Positions 5,784 through 12,187 of a stretch of DNA of 12,187 bases are shown here, in pieces. Below the pieces are notes generated by a model. It did not search any database. It was not told the origin of the DNA and saw only the letters and a list, made by a program, of their open reading frames with translations. The position numbers and the translations under genes are program-made. The DNA is from an uncultured Eubacteriales bacterium (GTDB lineage: Bacteria > Bacillota > Clostridia > Oscillospirales > Acutalibacteraceae), in the NCBI GenBank assembly GCA_900313475.1, contig OMRJ01000130.1:1-12187 (forward strand), read 5' to 3'. Every line of letters begins with the position of its first letter. Within the stretch, counting starts at the first letter, position 1.

Positions 5784-6698
5784 TTATTCTCCGGGCTGAC
5801 GTGCTATGCAATCAAGCATAAGAGCGTCCTTCTGTTCGGAGGTAAGCGACGCGATAACCTTGTTTATCTCGCTTGTAAGAGAACTGCCCTTTCTCATAGC
5901 GACCGCAATGGAAGCATCCGTGAGGTCATATTTGAAGCCGTTGCTCTCTGCAAACTCAATGAATGTGAAGTCCTTGTTGGATTCGACAGCGGACTTTGCA
6001 CCGGGACGCTCACAGACATAGCCGTCGATGGAGCCGGCTGCAAGAGCCTGGGTAAGAGCTGCGAAGTTGGGAAGCGCAGCCTGCTTTTTAACGCCTTCGA
6101 TCTGGTCGATGACTTCATAGTGGAATGTGTTCTGCTGCCCCGTGATCTTTGCTCCCTTAAAGTCTGCGATTTTTGTTGCCGAAGCATAAGCCGAATCTTT
6201 TCTGACAACCATGACAAGAACACTGTCAAAATAGGTATCGGAGAAATCAACACTGATCCTTCTGTCCGCAGTGGGAGACATACCCGCGATGACCGCGTCT
6301 ATATTGCCGGAGTTAAGAGCGGGGATCAGTCCGTCCCATTCCATGGGCTTAATTTCAAGCGTTACACCGAGAGCCTCTGCAACCTTTTTTGCGACCTGAA
6401 CGTCGTAGCCGTCGGCATACATTCCGTCCTTAATCTTAACGGTATTTTCATTTTCGGTCGTCTGTGCCCAGTTGTAAGGCTTATAGTCACATTCCATGCC
6501 GACAACTATTTTGCCTGCCTTTTTAACATTTGCGAGGTCGTTTGCACCGAGCGTCGATGATACGGCTGCACCGGTTTCCGACGGGTTCGCCGCATCGGAG
6601 GGATCTTTGCCGTCCTTGTTGCAGGCGGTAAAAGCAAGCACGCATGAGAGTGCGGTTACAACAGCAAGAAGAATACAGAGTGTTTTTTTCATTTTCAT
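5784..6698 (-). CDS. Amino acid ABC transporter substrate-binding lipoprotein (SBP family 3), probably lysine
   Basis: A 304-residue secreted lipoprotein that captures the amino acid outside the membrane. It has a basic start, a hydrophobic core (about 7-22) and a relaxed lipobox FTAC with C26, then a polar linker rich in D, S, E and G. The mature domain shows family 3 hallmarks: VGMECDYKPYNW near 67-78, GYDVQVAKKVAEALG, the W-D-GLIPALNSGNIDAVIAGM segment and, near the middle, DFSDTYFDS. Two ATGs, at 6698 and 6692, follow AAAGGGG; the second is better spaced, so the true start may be two residues downstream. Lysine specificity is inferred from the upstream riboswitch, not from pocket residues; arginine or ornithine remain possible. 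Confidence 0.95.
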   Translation of the reverse strand: MKMKKTLCILLAVVTALSCVLAFTACNKDGKDPSDAANPSETGAAVSSTLGANDLANVKKAGKIVVGMECDYKPYNWAQTTENENTVKIKDGMYADGYDVQVAKKVAEALGVTLEIKPMEWDGLIPALNSGNIDAVIAGMSPTADRRISVDFSDTYFDSVLVMVVRKDSAYASATKIADFKGAKITGQQNTFHYEVIDQIEGVKKQAALPNFAALTQALAAGSIDGYVCERPGAKSAVESNKDFTFIEFAESNGFKYDLTDASIAVAMRKGSSLTSEINKVIASLTSEQKDALMLDCIARQPGE

Positions 6699-6723
6699 TT
6701 ACCCCTTTGGTTTTTTTTGCCGC

Positions 6724-6762
6724 AAAACGAAAACTGCCGCAGTGGAAAAATCACTGCGGCAG
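6724..6762 (-). terminator. Riboswitch-controlled terminator of the lysine ABC operon
   Basis: An 11-bp perfect stem (6734-6744 with 6752-6762, 7-base loop) lies between the aptamer and the binding-protein gene, followed on the minus strand by TTTTCGTTTT. The position and stem strength fit the expression platform, with lysine binding favouring termination. Confidence 0.85.
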
Positions 6763-6783
6763 CCGATATCATACTGCTTATTT

Positions 6784-6945
6784 GTGATAGCTCTCCACTT
6801 TTAAGTGACAGTACGGCAGATATTATCCGACGTACCGGTATACACGGTAAAATCCGTACCGTATACCCTCGGCGACGGCTCCTTTCACACGGGAGCGGAT
6901 ACTCCGTTTTTCGTGCTACTTATAGACATCGCGCCTCTACCTGAC
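6784..6945 (-). promoter_or_regulatory. Lysine riboswitch (L box) aptamer
   Basis: Read on the minus strand, the sequence has L-box landmarks in order: GGTAGAGGCGC at the 5' end; AGTAGCAC and GTGTGAAAGGAGC of helix P2; GTCGCCGAGGG at the core; a long P3 hairpin (GGTATACGGTA with TACCGTGTATACC); P4 around GTACGTC/GCCGTAC; P5 with CACTTAAAAGTG; and GGAGAGCTATCAC closing P1. This matches the arrangement of the Bacillus lysC leader. It sits between a consensus promoter and a terminator stem ahead of the ABC operon. High lysine should shut off the importer. Confidence 0.94.
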
Positions 6946-6972
6946 AGATATTCGATTTGTAACGTTGATTGC

Positions 6973-7001
6973 AGTTTAACACGCAGAAAGCCGCTTGTCA
7001 A
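6973..7001 (-). promoter_or_regulatory. Promoter of the riboswitch and ABC operon
   Basis: On the minus strand a perfect TTGACA (6996-7001), 17-bp spacer and TAAACT (6973-6978). Expected start near 6966, about 20 bases ahead of the aptamer P1. Confidence 0.75.
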
Positions 7002-7064
7002 GAGCTTTTTTGAATTTTCTCAAAAATTTTTTCGTTTAATCTTCACAAACCGCAAGGCACAGCT

Positions 7065-7094
7065 TTGTGCAAATTTACAAAAGATTTGTATAAT
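7065..7094 (+). promoter_or_regulatory. Possible plus-strand promoter facing the DMT transporter gene
   Basis: A perfect TATAAT (7089-7094) with a weak TTGTGC (7065-7070) 18 bp upstream. It would transcribe antisense into the minus-strand transporter gene; no plus-strand coding sequence follows. The short dyad GCACA/TGTGC lies next to it. Confidence 0.3.
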
Positions 7095-7174
7095 ATATAC
7101 GGAGAGAGAAAACGGCTCGGCACATCCTTTTCAAGCCAAAGAAAAACCGGAGAACTTTTTATACTCCCGCACTT

Positions 7175-8023
7175 TTACAGCAGCACGAGGGCAAGAATCC
7201 CGGCAAACGATACGGCAACGGATAATATTTCCCGTTTTGTCGGCTTTTCTTTCGTAAAAAAACATATTACGGTTGACACTATCATGACACCTCCCGTAAC
7301 AAACGGGTACTGCGCCGAAGCAGGCAGATTTGAAAGCGCAATAAGCAGCAGAAAATATCCGACGCGGCCGAGCAGTCCCGAGCCGACCGAGAGAAGAAGT
7401 CCGTTTCTGCCGAGTTTTATTTTTTTCTCCTTTGAAAACAGAAGCCATACTCCTGAAATGAGCACGGACACAACGGCAGTCAGCACCGAAAAACCGGCGT
7501 CGCTCGTTTTTTCATACGGCAGCGCCTGAAAAACCTTTGAAATAACGCCCGACATACCGTTTAATACAAAAATTCCGACATACCAGCCGACTCCGCCTTT
7601 TCGGTCATCGCGCCTGACTGTCAGAAGCAGCGCCGCCGCAACAAGAACGATGCAAATACCCTTGCCGAGCGTCGGTTTTTCGTCAAAAAACGTCAGTCCC
7701 GCAATAAACGGAAGCATCATCCCGCCGAGCATCGAAAAAACGGAATAAAGAGACAGGTTTATTTTCCCGAACGCTTTTTGCGAGCAAAACGTGAATGCAA
7801 GGTTATTAACCGCCATCCACACTGCGACAAGCAGCGAAAACAGTGTAAATTCAAGCCTGAATTTATTCACGGCAAACAGCACCGCCGCACCGACGGCACT
7901 TGTCAGGAGCGAGAGCACGAGCGTGGCGCGAAGCGTGTTCCCGCACAGCTTTTGAAATTCTTTGTTCAGCAGAAACTGCACGCCGAACATGACGACGGCA
8001 GCCGAAATAACAGCATAATACAA
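7175..8023 (-). CDS. DMT/EamA-like multispan membrane transporter
   Basis: A 282-residue membrane protein with about ten hydrophobic helices in two halves, the layout of the drug/metabolite transporter superfamily. EamA-like features include the first-helix motif AVVMFGVQFLLNK, the segment VWMAVNNLAFTFCSQKAF in the first half and LIALSNLPASAQYPFVTGG in the second. The substrate is unknown; many relatives are solute or cofactor exporters. GGAGG (8033-8037) abuts an in-frame ATG at 8032 but lies 9 bases before TTG 8023, so TTG is preferred. ATG 8032 would add three residues. No promoter or terminator could be assigned with confidence, and neighbours give no functional clue. Confidence 0.85.
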   Translation of the reverse strand: MYYAVISAAVVMFGVQFLLNKEFQKLCGNTLRATLVLSLLTSAVGAAVLFAVNKFRLEFTLFSLLVAVWMAVNNLAFTFCSQKAFGKINLSLYSVFSMLGGMMLPFIAGLTFFDEKPTLGKGICIVLVAAALLLTVRRDDRKGGVGWYVGIFVLNGMSGVISKVFQALPYEKTSDAGFSVLTAVVSVLISGVWLLFSKEKKIKLGRNGLLLSVGSGLLGRVGYFLLLIALSNLPASAQYPFVTGGVMIVSTVICFFTKEKPTKREILSVAVSFAGILALVLL

Positions 8024-8271
8024 AATTATCATCCTCCGATTTTCGCGCATCGAACCGACACTGCGCGCAATATGTAAAATATGTAACACAATCAGAACAT
8101 TTGCTGAGAAAAAGTGCGGCGTTACCAAATCAAACCCGACAGAAATAAACATTCTCACCGACGGCAAGGGAAAATCCGCAGACGAAAAAAATGCCGTGAG
8201 AATAAACCGACAGGCAGTTATTCGGATTTTCGGGATTTCCGAATTGAGTCCGGTTTTCTGCCGGTTTGCAA

Positions 8272-8330
8272 AATGCTCCGGTACACGCCTGTATCGGCGT
8301 TACACCGGGCGAGGAGCCGTTCGGAGCATT
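8272..8330 (-). other. Branched inverted-repeat structure after the methyltransferase gene
   Basis: A 9-bp perfect outer stem AATGCTCCG (8272-8280) / CGGAGCATT (8322-8330) encloses an inner hairpin ACGCC/GGCGT (8285-8289 with 8296-8300) and a GC-rich arm. On the minus strand it lies 5 bases after the methyltransferase stop and is followed by ATTTTG, so it may act as that gene's terminator. The rest of 8038-8271 holds nothing I recognise. Confidence 0.45.
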
Positions 8331-8334
8331 AAAG

Positions 8335-9240
8335 TTAATTTTTTACAAACACTCCGTTTTCATATCCCTGGATACGTTTATCGTCATTCGCTTTATCGAG
8401 CCGTATTTCGCTCCACGCGCAGTAAAGCTCGCTTTTTTCCGTGCCGGTGTAGTGACGTCCGAGCTTTTTACACACAACGGCAGTCGTACCCGAGCCTGAG
8501 AACGGATCAAAAACCGTGTCACCGGGTTTGCTTGACGCCAGCACAAGCTTCGCTATAAGCTTTTCGGGCTTTTGCGTCGGGTGAGCGGTGTTTTCGGGCA
8601 TGCTCCAGAACGGAACGGATATGTCATCCCAAAAATTAGACGGGCACGTCATACGGAAGCTTTCGCCGTTTTCCTCACACCAGTCCTTCGGAGCGCCGTT
8701 TTCACGGTAGGGCGCTTTCACGCGCCGCTTCTGTTTTACAGCGTTCACATCAAAATAATACTCTTTTCCCACCGTGCAGAACCATATGTCCTCAATACAG
8801 TTTTTCCAGTTTCCCGCAGCACCTCTCCCTTTTTCACGCTGCCATGTAATGCGGTTTCTCACGGTAAAGAACTCCTCCAGTACGGGGGCGGCGATAACGG
8901 ATGTCCGCCAATCGCAGCATACATAAACTGTGGCATTTTCTGTGGCAAGACGACATATTTCTTTAATCCACCGCCGCGTAAACTCACGGTATTCCTCCGC
9001 CTTTTTCGCAGTAAAAACCTCCCCCGCGTAGTCCTTGCGGAGATTATACGGCGGATCGGCTATAATCAGCTCAAAGCTTTTTTCCGGAAGACGCGGAGCT
9101 GCATCGAAAAAATCAATACAGTATATTTTATCCGTGCATTCCCCGAGCGTTATGTCCCCGCAGGGGCAATTACATCTCGCAGCATATTCGGCACATTCCG
9201 ACAGAGGAATATCAATCGTCCTGTTCTTCTCGGATTTCAC
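8335..9240 (-). CDS. Orphan beta-class DNA methyltransferase (N6-adenine or N4-cytosine)
   Basis: A 301-residue site-specific DNA methyltransferase that uses S-adenosylmethionine. The catalytic motif IV DPPY is at 62-65 and the AdoMet motif I DPFSGSGTT at 245-253, an order defining the beta class; HPTQKP at 220-225 is the usual motif X region. DPPY favours adenine N6, but N4-cytosine cannot be excluded. The middle (about 130-215, with GRGAAGNWKN) should hold target recognition. The N-terminus is rich in Cys (C16, C23, C25, C27, C35, C41), unusual for the family. The start is GTG at 9240, with AAGAAGG 9 bases upstream and a consensus promoter. No restriction endonuclease lies within the window, so it appears solitary. 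Confidence 0.93.
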   Translation of the reverse strand: MKSEKNRTIDIPLSECAEYAARCNCPCGDITLGECTDKIYCIDFFDAAPRLPEKSFELIIADPPYNLRKDYAGEVFTAKKAEEYREFTRRWIKEICRLATENATVYVCCDWRTSVIAAPVLEEFFTVRNRITWQREKGRGAAGNWKNCIEDIWFCTVGKEYYFDVNAVKQKRRVKAPYRENGAPKDWCEENGESFRMTCPSNFWDDISVPFWSMPENTAHPTQKPEKLIAKLVLASSKPGDTVFDPFSGSGTTAVVCKKLGRHYTGTEKSELYCAWSEIRLDKANDDKRIQGYENGVFVKN

Positions 9241-9280
9241 CCGCGACCGCCTTCTTTCGGTATAAAATCAAATCTAAGAC

Positions 9281-9309
9281 AGTATATCACCGCAGAAAGG
9301 TGTTGTCAA
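9281..9309 (-). promoter_or_regulatory. Promoter of the DNA methyltransferase
   Basis: On the minus strand a perfect TTGACA (9304-9309), 17-bp spacer and TATACT (9281-9286), about 40 bases upstream of the GTG start. Divergent from the promoter at 9364-9393. Confidence 0.75.
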
Positions 9310-9363
9310 ACCCGTAAACAAACGAAAAAAACTGATAGTTTGATATTTTTTTGATTTTTTATA

Positions 9364-9393
9364 GTGACAATTGCCTGCACTATCTGTTATAAT
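9364..9393 (+). promoter_or_regulatory. Promoter of the Fe-S flavin oxidoreductase gene
   Basis: GTGACA (9364-9369), 18-bp spacer and a perfect TATAAT (9388-9393). The ribosome binding site AAAGGAG ends 8 bases before the ATG at 9441. Confidence 0.7.
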
Positions 9394-9440
9394 ACATAGG
9401 TGAAAAATTACCGCTCTGCGGATAAAAGGAGTAAACAATA

Positions 9441-11501
9441 ATGAATAAGGCATATGAACCCTTATTGACGCCATGGAAAATAGGCAACTGCGAAATAAAG
9501 AACAGAATCGTCCTCACCTCCATGGGCGGCACCGACCTTTTCGGCTGGATGGAAGTCAACCACTTCGACAAAGAAGGTGCGCGCTTCATCATGGAAATCG
9601 CGAAAAACAACGTCGGACTTATTCTCCCCGGCTGTCAGCCCGTTTATAACCCCATGCTCGGTCAATGGCTCCATAAGAAAAAGAGCATGTTCAAAGAGCT
9701 GGGCAAATGGATGCCCGAATTCCACAAAACGGGCGCAAAGCTGTTCGTTCAGCTCACCGCGGGCTTCGGCAGAAGCTTTACGGTGTCCGAGATGATGGAA
9801 AAGCTCTACACGAACAAGGCGCTTCGGGTGCTCTCAAAGCCCGTTATGAACTTTGACATGATAACAGCCTCCGCAAGTCCCTCACCGAACAGATGGTCGG
9901 ACAAGATTCCGTCACGCGAGCTTACAAAGGAGGAAATTCAAAGGTTCATAGATTCCTTTGCACAGTCCGCAAAGCTTCTCAAGGAGGCGGGAGTTGACGG
10001 TGTGGAGGTTCACGCTGTCCACGAGGGTTATCTGCTTGACCAGTTTGCCCTTAAATACGTTAACAAGCGTACCGACGAATACGGCGGCAGCCTTGAAAAC
10101 AGATACCGCTTCGCAGCAGAAATTGTTAAGGCAATAAAGAAAGAATGCGGCAAGGACTTCCCCGTTTCACTGAGATACTCGGTCATTTCAAAAACAAAGG
10201 GCTTCCGTCAGGGCGCCCTTCCCGGAGAGGAATACACCGAGGTCGGCAGAGACATGGCAGAGAGCGAGATAGCAGCAAAGTTCCTTCAGGATGCAGGCTA
10301 TGACATGCTCAACTGCGACAACGGAACATACGACGCATGGTACTGGGCGCATCCGCCTATCTACATGCCCGAAAACTGCAACCTCGAAGATGTTGAGCAC
10401 ATCAAAAAGTTTGTCGACATTCCCGTTGTCTGCGCAGGACGTCTCACACTCGACGCAGCATCAAAGGCTATTGCAGAGGGTAAGCTCGACGGCGCCGGCT
10501 TTGCCAGAAACTTCCTTGCGGATCCGGCATGGTTCACAAAAGTCATCAACGACAAAGAGGACGATATACGTCCCTGCATACTCTGCCACAACGGCTGCTT
10601 TAACATGTGCCATTACAAGGGCGTGCCCAACGATCAGGAGCTGAGCGATTCGCTCCACCTTGCGCGCTGCGCCGTAAACGCCGAAATGATGCAGTGGAAC
10701 AAGCACTACATCAAAAAGACCGATTCACCCAAGACCGTTCGCATAATCGGCGGCGGCATCGGCGGCATGGAAACCGCGCGCGTTGCGGCTCTCCGCGGTC
10801 ACAAGCCGGTAATTTATGAAAAGTCCGGAGTGCTCGGCGGCACATTTATAGCGGCATCCGCCGAAAGCTATAAGGGCAAGCTTCGCGACCTTCTCGAATG
10901 GTACAAACGCGAAATGAAAAAGCTCAACGTCGAGATACACTTCAACACCGAAATCAAGGACGTCGCTCAGTTCGGCACGGATCCCGTTGTTATCGCGACC
11001 GGCTCCGCAGCGCGCGTGCTTAAAAAAGTGCCCGGACACGAAAAAATGATCGAAGCATGCGAATACCTTCTCGGCAAAGAGGTCGGCGACAACGTAGCCG
11101 TTATCGGCGGCGGACTCACCGGCTGCGAAATCGCCTATGAGCTTGCGCTCCACGGCAAAAAGGTCAGCATCGTCGAGATGAAGGATGACCTCATCGCCCA
11201 GACCGGCGTCTGCCTTGCAAACAGCTCGTACCTCCGCGAGTGGTTCGCGTGGAAAAATGTCCCCGTTTACCTCGAAACAACTCTTAAAGAGGTCAAAGAC
11301 GGCTCTGTTGTCTGCACCGATAAAGCGGGCAAAACAATTGAAATTCCCTGCGACTCCGTCATTTCCTCCGCAGGCTATATCCCCACTCCCCTCACAACAA
11401 AGGAAAAGAACAAAAACGTCGAGCTTGTCGGCGACTGTCTCGCCATCGGCAACCTCAAGAGCGTAATCTGGCGCGCATACGATGTTGCGATGAAGCTGTA
11501 A
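9441..11501 (+). CDS. NADH:flavin oxidoreductase / 2,4-dienoyl-CoA reductase-like Fe-S flavoprotein (Old Yellow Enzyme family)
   Basis: A 686-residue enzyme predicted to reduce an activated C=C bond using FMN, a 4Fe-4S cluster and FAD/NAD(P)H. Residues 1 to about 370 are an OYE TIM barrel with the active-site pair H191/H194 in HAVHEGYLLDQF and the NKRTDEYGGSLENR signature. A cysteine cluster follows (C379, C382, C386, C390, C410). The rest is a dinucleotide-binding half with IIGGGIGG near 435 and VIGGGLTG near 554. The layout is that of FadH, BaiCD/BaiH and clostridial enoate reductases. The gap from the third Cys to the last is longer than in FadH and holds an extra Cys. The substrate is unknown: unsaturated acids, steroids/bile acids or other host or dietary enones are all possible. 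It has its own promoter and is monocistronic. Confidence 0.95.
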   Translation: MNKAYEPLLTPWKIGNCEIKNRIVLTSMGGTDLFGWMEVNHFDKEGARFIMEIAKNNVGLILPGCQPVYNPMLGQWLHKKKSMFKELGKWMPEFHKTGAKLFVQLTAGFGRSFTVSEMMEKLYTNKALRVLSKPVMNFDMITASASPSPNRWSDKIPSRELTKEEIQRFIDSFAQSAKLLKEAGVDGVEVHAVHEGYLLDQFALKYVNKRTDEYGGSLENRYRFAAEIVKAIKKECGKDFPVSLRYSVISKTKGFRQGALPGEEYTEVGRDMAESEIAAKFLQDAGYDMLNCDNGTYDAWYWAHPPIYMPENCNLEDVEHIKKFVDIPVVCAGRLTLDAASKAIAEGKLDGAGFARNFLADPAWFTKVINDKEDDIRPCILCHNGCFNMCHYKGVPNDQELSDSLHLARCAVNAEMMQWNKHYIKKTDSPKTVRIIGGGIGGMETARVAALRGHKPVIYEKSGVLGGTFIAASAESYKGKLRDLLEWYKREMKKLNVEIHFNTEIKDVAQFGTDPVVIATGSAARVLKKVPGHEKMIEACEYLLGKEVGDNVAVIGGGLTGCEIAYELALHGKKVSIVEMKDDLIAQTGVCLANSSYLREWFAWKNVPVYLETTLKEVKDGSVVCTDKAGKTIEIPCDSVISSAGYIPTPLTTKEKNKNVELVGDCLAIGNLKSVIWRAYDVAMKL

Positions 11502-11564
11502 TTATATCCCGACAAATTCAATCGAGCAGGCGGCTGCCCGTTAATTGAGCATCCGACCTCTCAC

Positions 11565-11596
11565 ACCGCCGTGCGCACCGTTCGGTACACGGCGGT
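11565..11596 (-). other. Group II intron domain V hairpin
   Basis: On the minus strand ACCGCCGTG pairs with CACGGCGGT (9 bp). A 2-base CG bulge on the 3' side and a 4-bp upper stem closed by the tetraloop GAAC complete it: the size and bulge expected of catalytic domain V. The loop is not a strict GNRA. Confidence 0.7.
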
Positions 11597-11600
11597 TCAA

Positions 11601-11729
11601 TCATATTGAGTGCATAGACTTGTACGCTTCGGATATACCGTTGTATCCCCTGCGTGCAAGTCTTTCATTTGTTACGGTACGGGTCAATATCCCATGCCCT
11701 GCAACAGCCCGGTATTCTTTTCGGGTGTT
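11601..11729 (-). pseudogene. ltrA: C-terminal fragment of a group II intron reverse transcriptase/maturase
   Basis: The last 42 codons read NTRKEYRAVAGHGILTRT, then TNERLARRGY and finally LtrA-like YKSMHSI before a stop at 11601-11603. NTRK-Y, the TN-RL segment and a GY-x3-S-x2-Y ending are characteristic of the maturase C-terminus. No reverse transcriptase motifs (YADD) precede it; an in-frame ATG at 11822 would only translate antisense sequence of the neighbouring gene. It is non-functional. Confidence 0.7.
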
Positions 11730-12187
11730 TCCGCTGCGGTAGGCGTTAAGAGCGTCACGACGGGCGAACACAAAAACGCGCTCACGCAGCTCTCCGCCAT
11801 TGATTTGTTTGCCAAAAAGCACGGCATTTCAATTATCGCCGTCGACAGCCTGACCGACGCGGAGGGCAACGCGATAAACGGCGAATACCGCACGGGGAAC
11901 AATATAGTTATCTCGCTCGACGCGGACGGCGGTCTGTATATGCCCGTTGTGGGCCACGAGATATTCCACTATGCCGAAAGCATCAATGCGGAGGATGCAA
12001 AGGCTCTTGCGGAAATGATAATTGACACTCTCAAAGCGTCAAAGGGCGCGGAGTGGCTCGAAGCGCGGCGCAGGGAATATGCGGGTTACGGCTACAAGGG
12101 CGAACAAATCGACAGCGAGATTGCCGCCGACTTCTTCGGTGCAGCCGTGACGCAGAAGGAATTCGAACGCCAAATAAAGGCTGCGGA
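11694..12187 (+). CDS. Truncated metallopeptidase-domain protein (fragment of a large mobile-element protein), runs off window
   Basis: The frame is open from 11610 to the window end, with the first ATG at 11694 (164 residues visible). HEIFH at 88-92 is a zincin HExxH motif preceded by VVG, and E142 in SEIAADFFG is a plausible third zinc ligand. The upstream segment KKHGISIIAVD and the NGEYRTGNNIVISLDAD strand resemble the metallopeptidase-like domain found inside very large polyvalent proteins of phages and conjugative elements of gut Firmicutes. The first codons overlap the intron maturase fragment antisense and no ribosome binding site is seen, so the true N-terminus is lost and the gene is probably a pseudogene or displaced fragment. 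Homologous sequence seems to begin near VGVKSV (residue 16 onward). Function beyond zinc peptidase is inferred. Confidence 0.65.
   Translation, partial: MPCNSPVFFSGVSAAVGVKSVTTGEHKNALTQLSAIDLFAKKHGISIIAVDSLTDAEGNAINGEYRTGNNIVISLDADGGLYMPVVGHEIFHYAESINAEDAKALAEMIIDTLKASKGAEWLEARRREYAGYGYKGEQIDSEIAADFFGAAVTQKEFERQIKAA

Larger units (their letters stand above)
11521..11730 (-). mobile_element. 3' remnant of a group II intron (maturase C-terminus, domains V and VI)
   Basis: Read on the minus strand: a maturase C-terminal fragment, then the domain V hairpin, the familiar GTGTGAGAGGTCGG linker, a domain VI-like stem and the terminal CTGCTCGAT typical of bacterial intron 3' ends (11521). The 5' part of the intron is missing: the next sequence to the right belongs to another gene, with the junction at roughly 11730-11760. 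The intron 3' end lies 20 bases after the oxidoreductase stop codon. Confidence 0.75.

Noticed and set aside
8032..8167. N-terminal extension of the DMT transporter to ATG 8167
   Set aside because: The extra residues have no ribosome binding site and do not fit the ten-helix layout; GGAGG at 8033-8037 supports a start at 8023 or 8032.
8572..9354. Plus-strand reading frame of 260 codons
   Set aside because: Antisense shadow of the DNA methyltransferase; no recognisable domain.
1..12187. CRISPR array, defence island or full prophage
   Set aside because: No regularly spaced direct repeats, no Cas or phage structural genes; only the truncated right-edge fragment hints at a mobile element.

Overview
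The window looks like chromosomal DNA of a low-to-mid GC anaerobic Firmicute, most likely a gut Clostridia of the Oscillospiraceae/Ruminococcaceae type. This is inferred from AGGAGG-type ribosome binding sites, TTGACA/TATAAT promoters, a type I GAPDH, an L-box lysine riboswitch, Gram-positive LexA-like boxes, a Rex-like operator and an Fe-S/flavin enoate-reductase-type enzyme. No rRNA, canonical tRNA or CRISPR array was seen.

Left part (1-1730). A minus-strand AlkD-like DNA alkylation repair gene (38-781) is followed by a small plus-strand gene (1165-1410) for a predicted single-pass membrane protein. The small gene's consensus promoter is bracketed by two LexA-like boxes, so this looks like a DNA-damage neighbourhood. 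Threaded through it is a repeat family not explained by the genes. A 148-bp TA-flanked element with inverted ends lies at 1547-1694, and a third copy of its end at 42-84 supplies the last codons of the alkylation-repair gene. The element resembles a mariner/IS630-type MITE and can fold into a multi-stem RNA just upstream of the next gene.

Middle (1730-7001). A D-2-hydroxyacid dehydrogenase and a highly expressed-looking gap gene are on the plus strand. A near-consensus Rex site sits just upstream of the gap promoter and a strong terminator follows the gene. On the minus strand is a three-gene polar amino acid ABC importer (binding protein, permease, ATPase). It is led by a clear lysine riboswitch with its own promoter and terminator hairpin, which points to lysine as the substrate.

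Right part (7002-12187). A DMT/EamA-like transporter and an orphan beta-class DNA methyltransferase are on the minus strand. Divergent from the methyltransferase is a 686-residue Old Yellow Enzyme/2,4-dienoyl-CoA-reductase-like Fe-S flavoprotein with its own promoter. Directly after its stop codon is the 3' end of a group II intron (minus strand: maturase C-terminus, domain V and domain VI). This is joined to a 5'-truncated metallopeptidase-domain gene that runs off the window, so the right edge is a rearranged mobile-element scar.

Stretches over 300 bases without a gene: 782-1164 (promoters and LexA-like boxes, otherwise AT-rich), 1411-1729 (MITE-like element and a promoter), 6699-7174 (riboswitch leader) and 8024-8334 (one inverted-repeat structure, otherwise nothing recognised).
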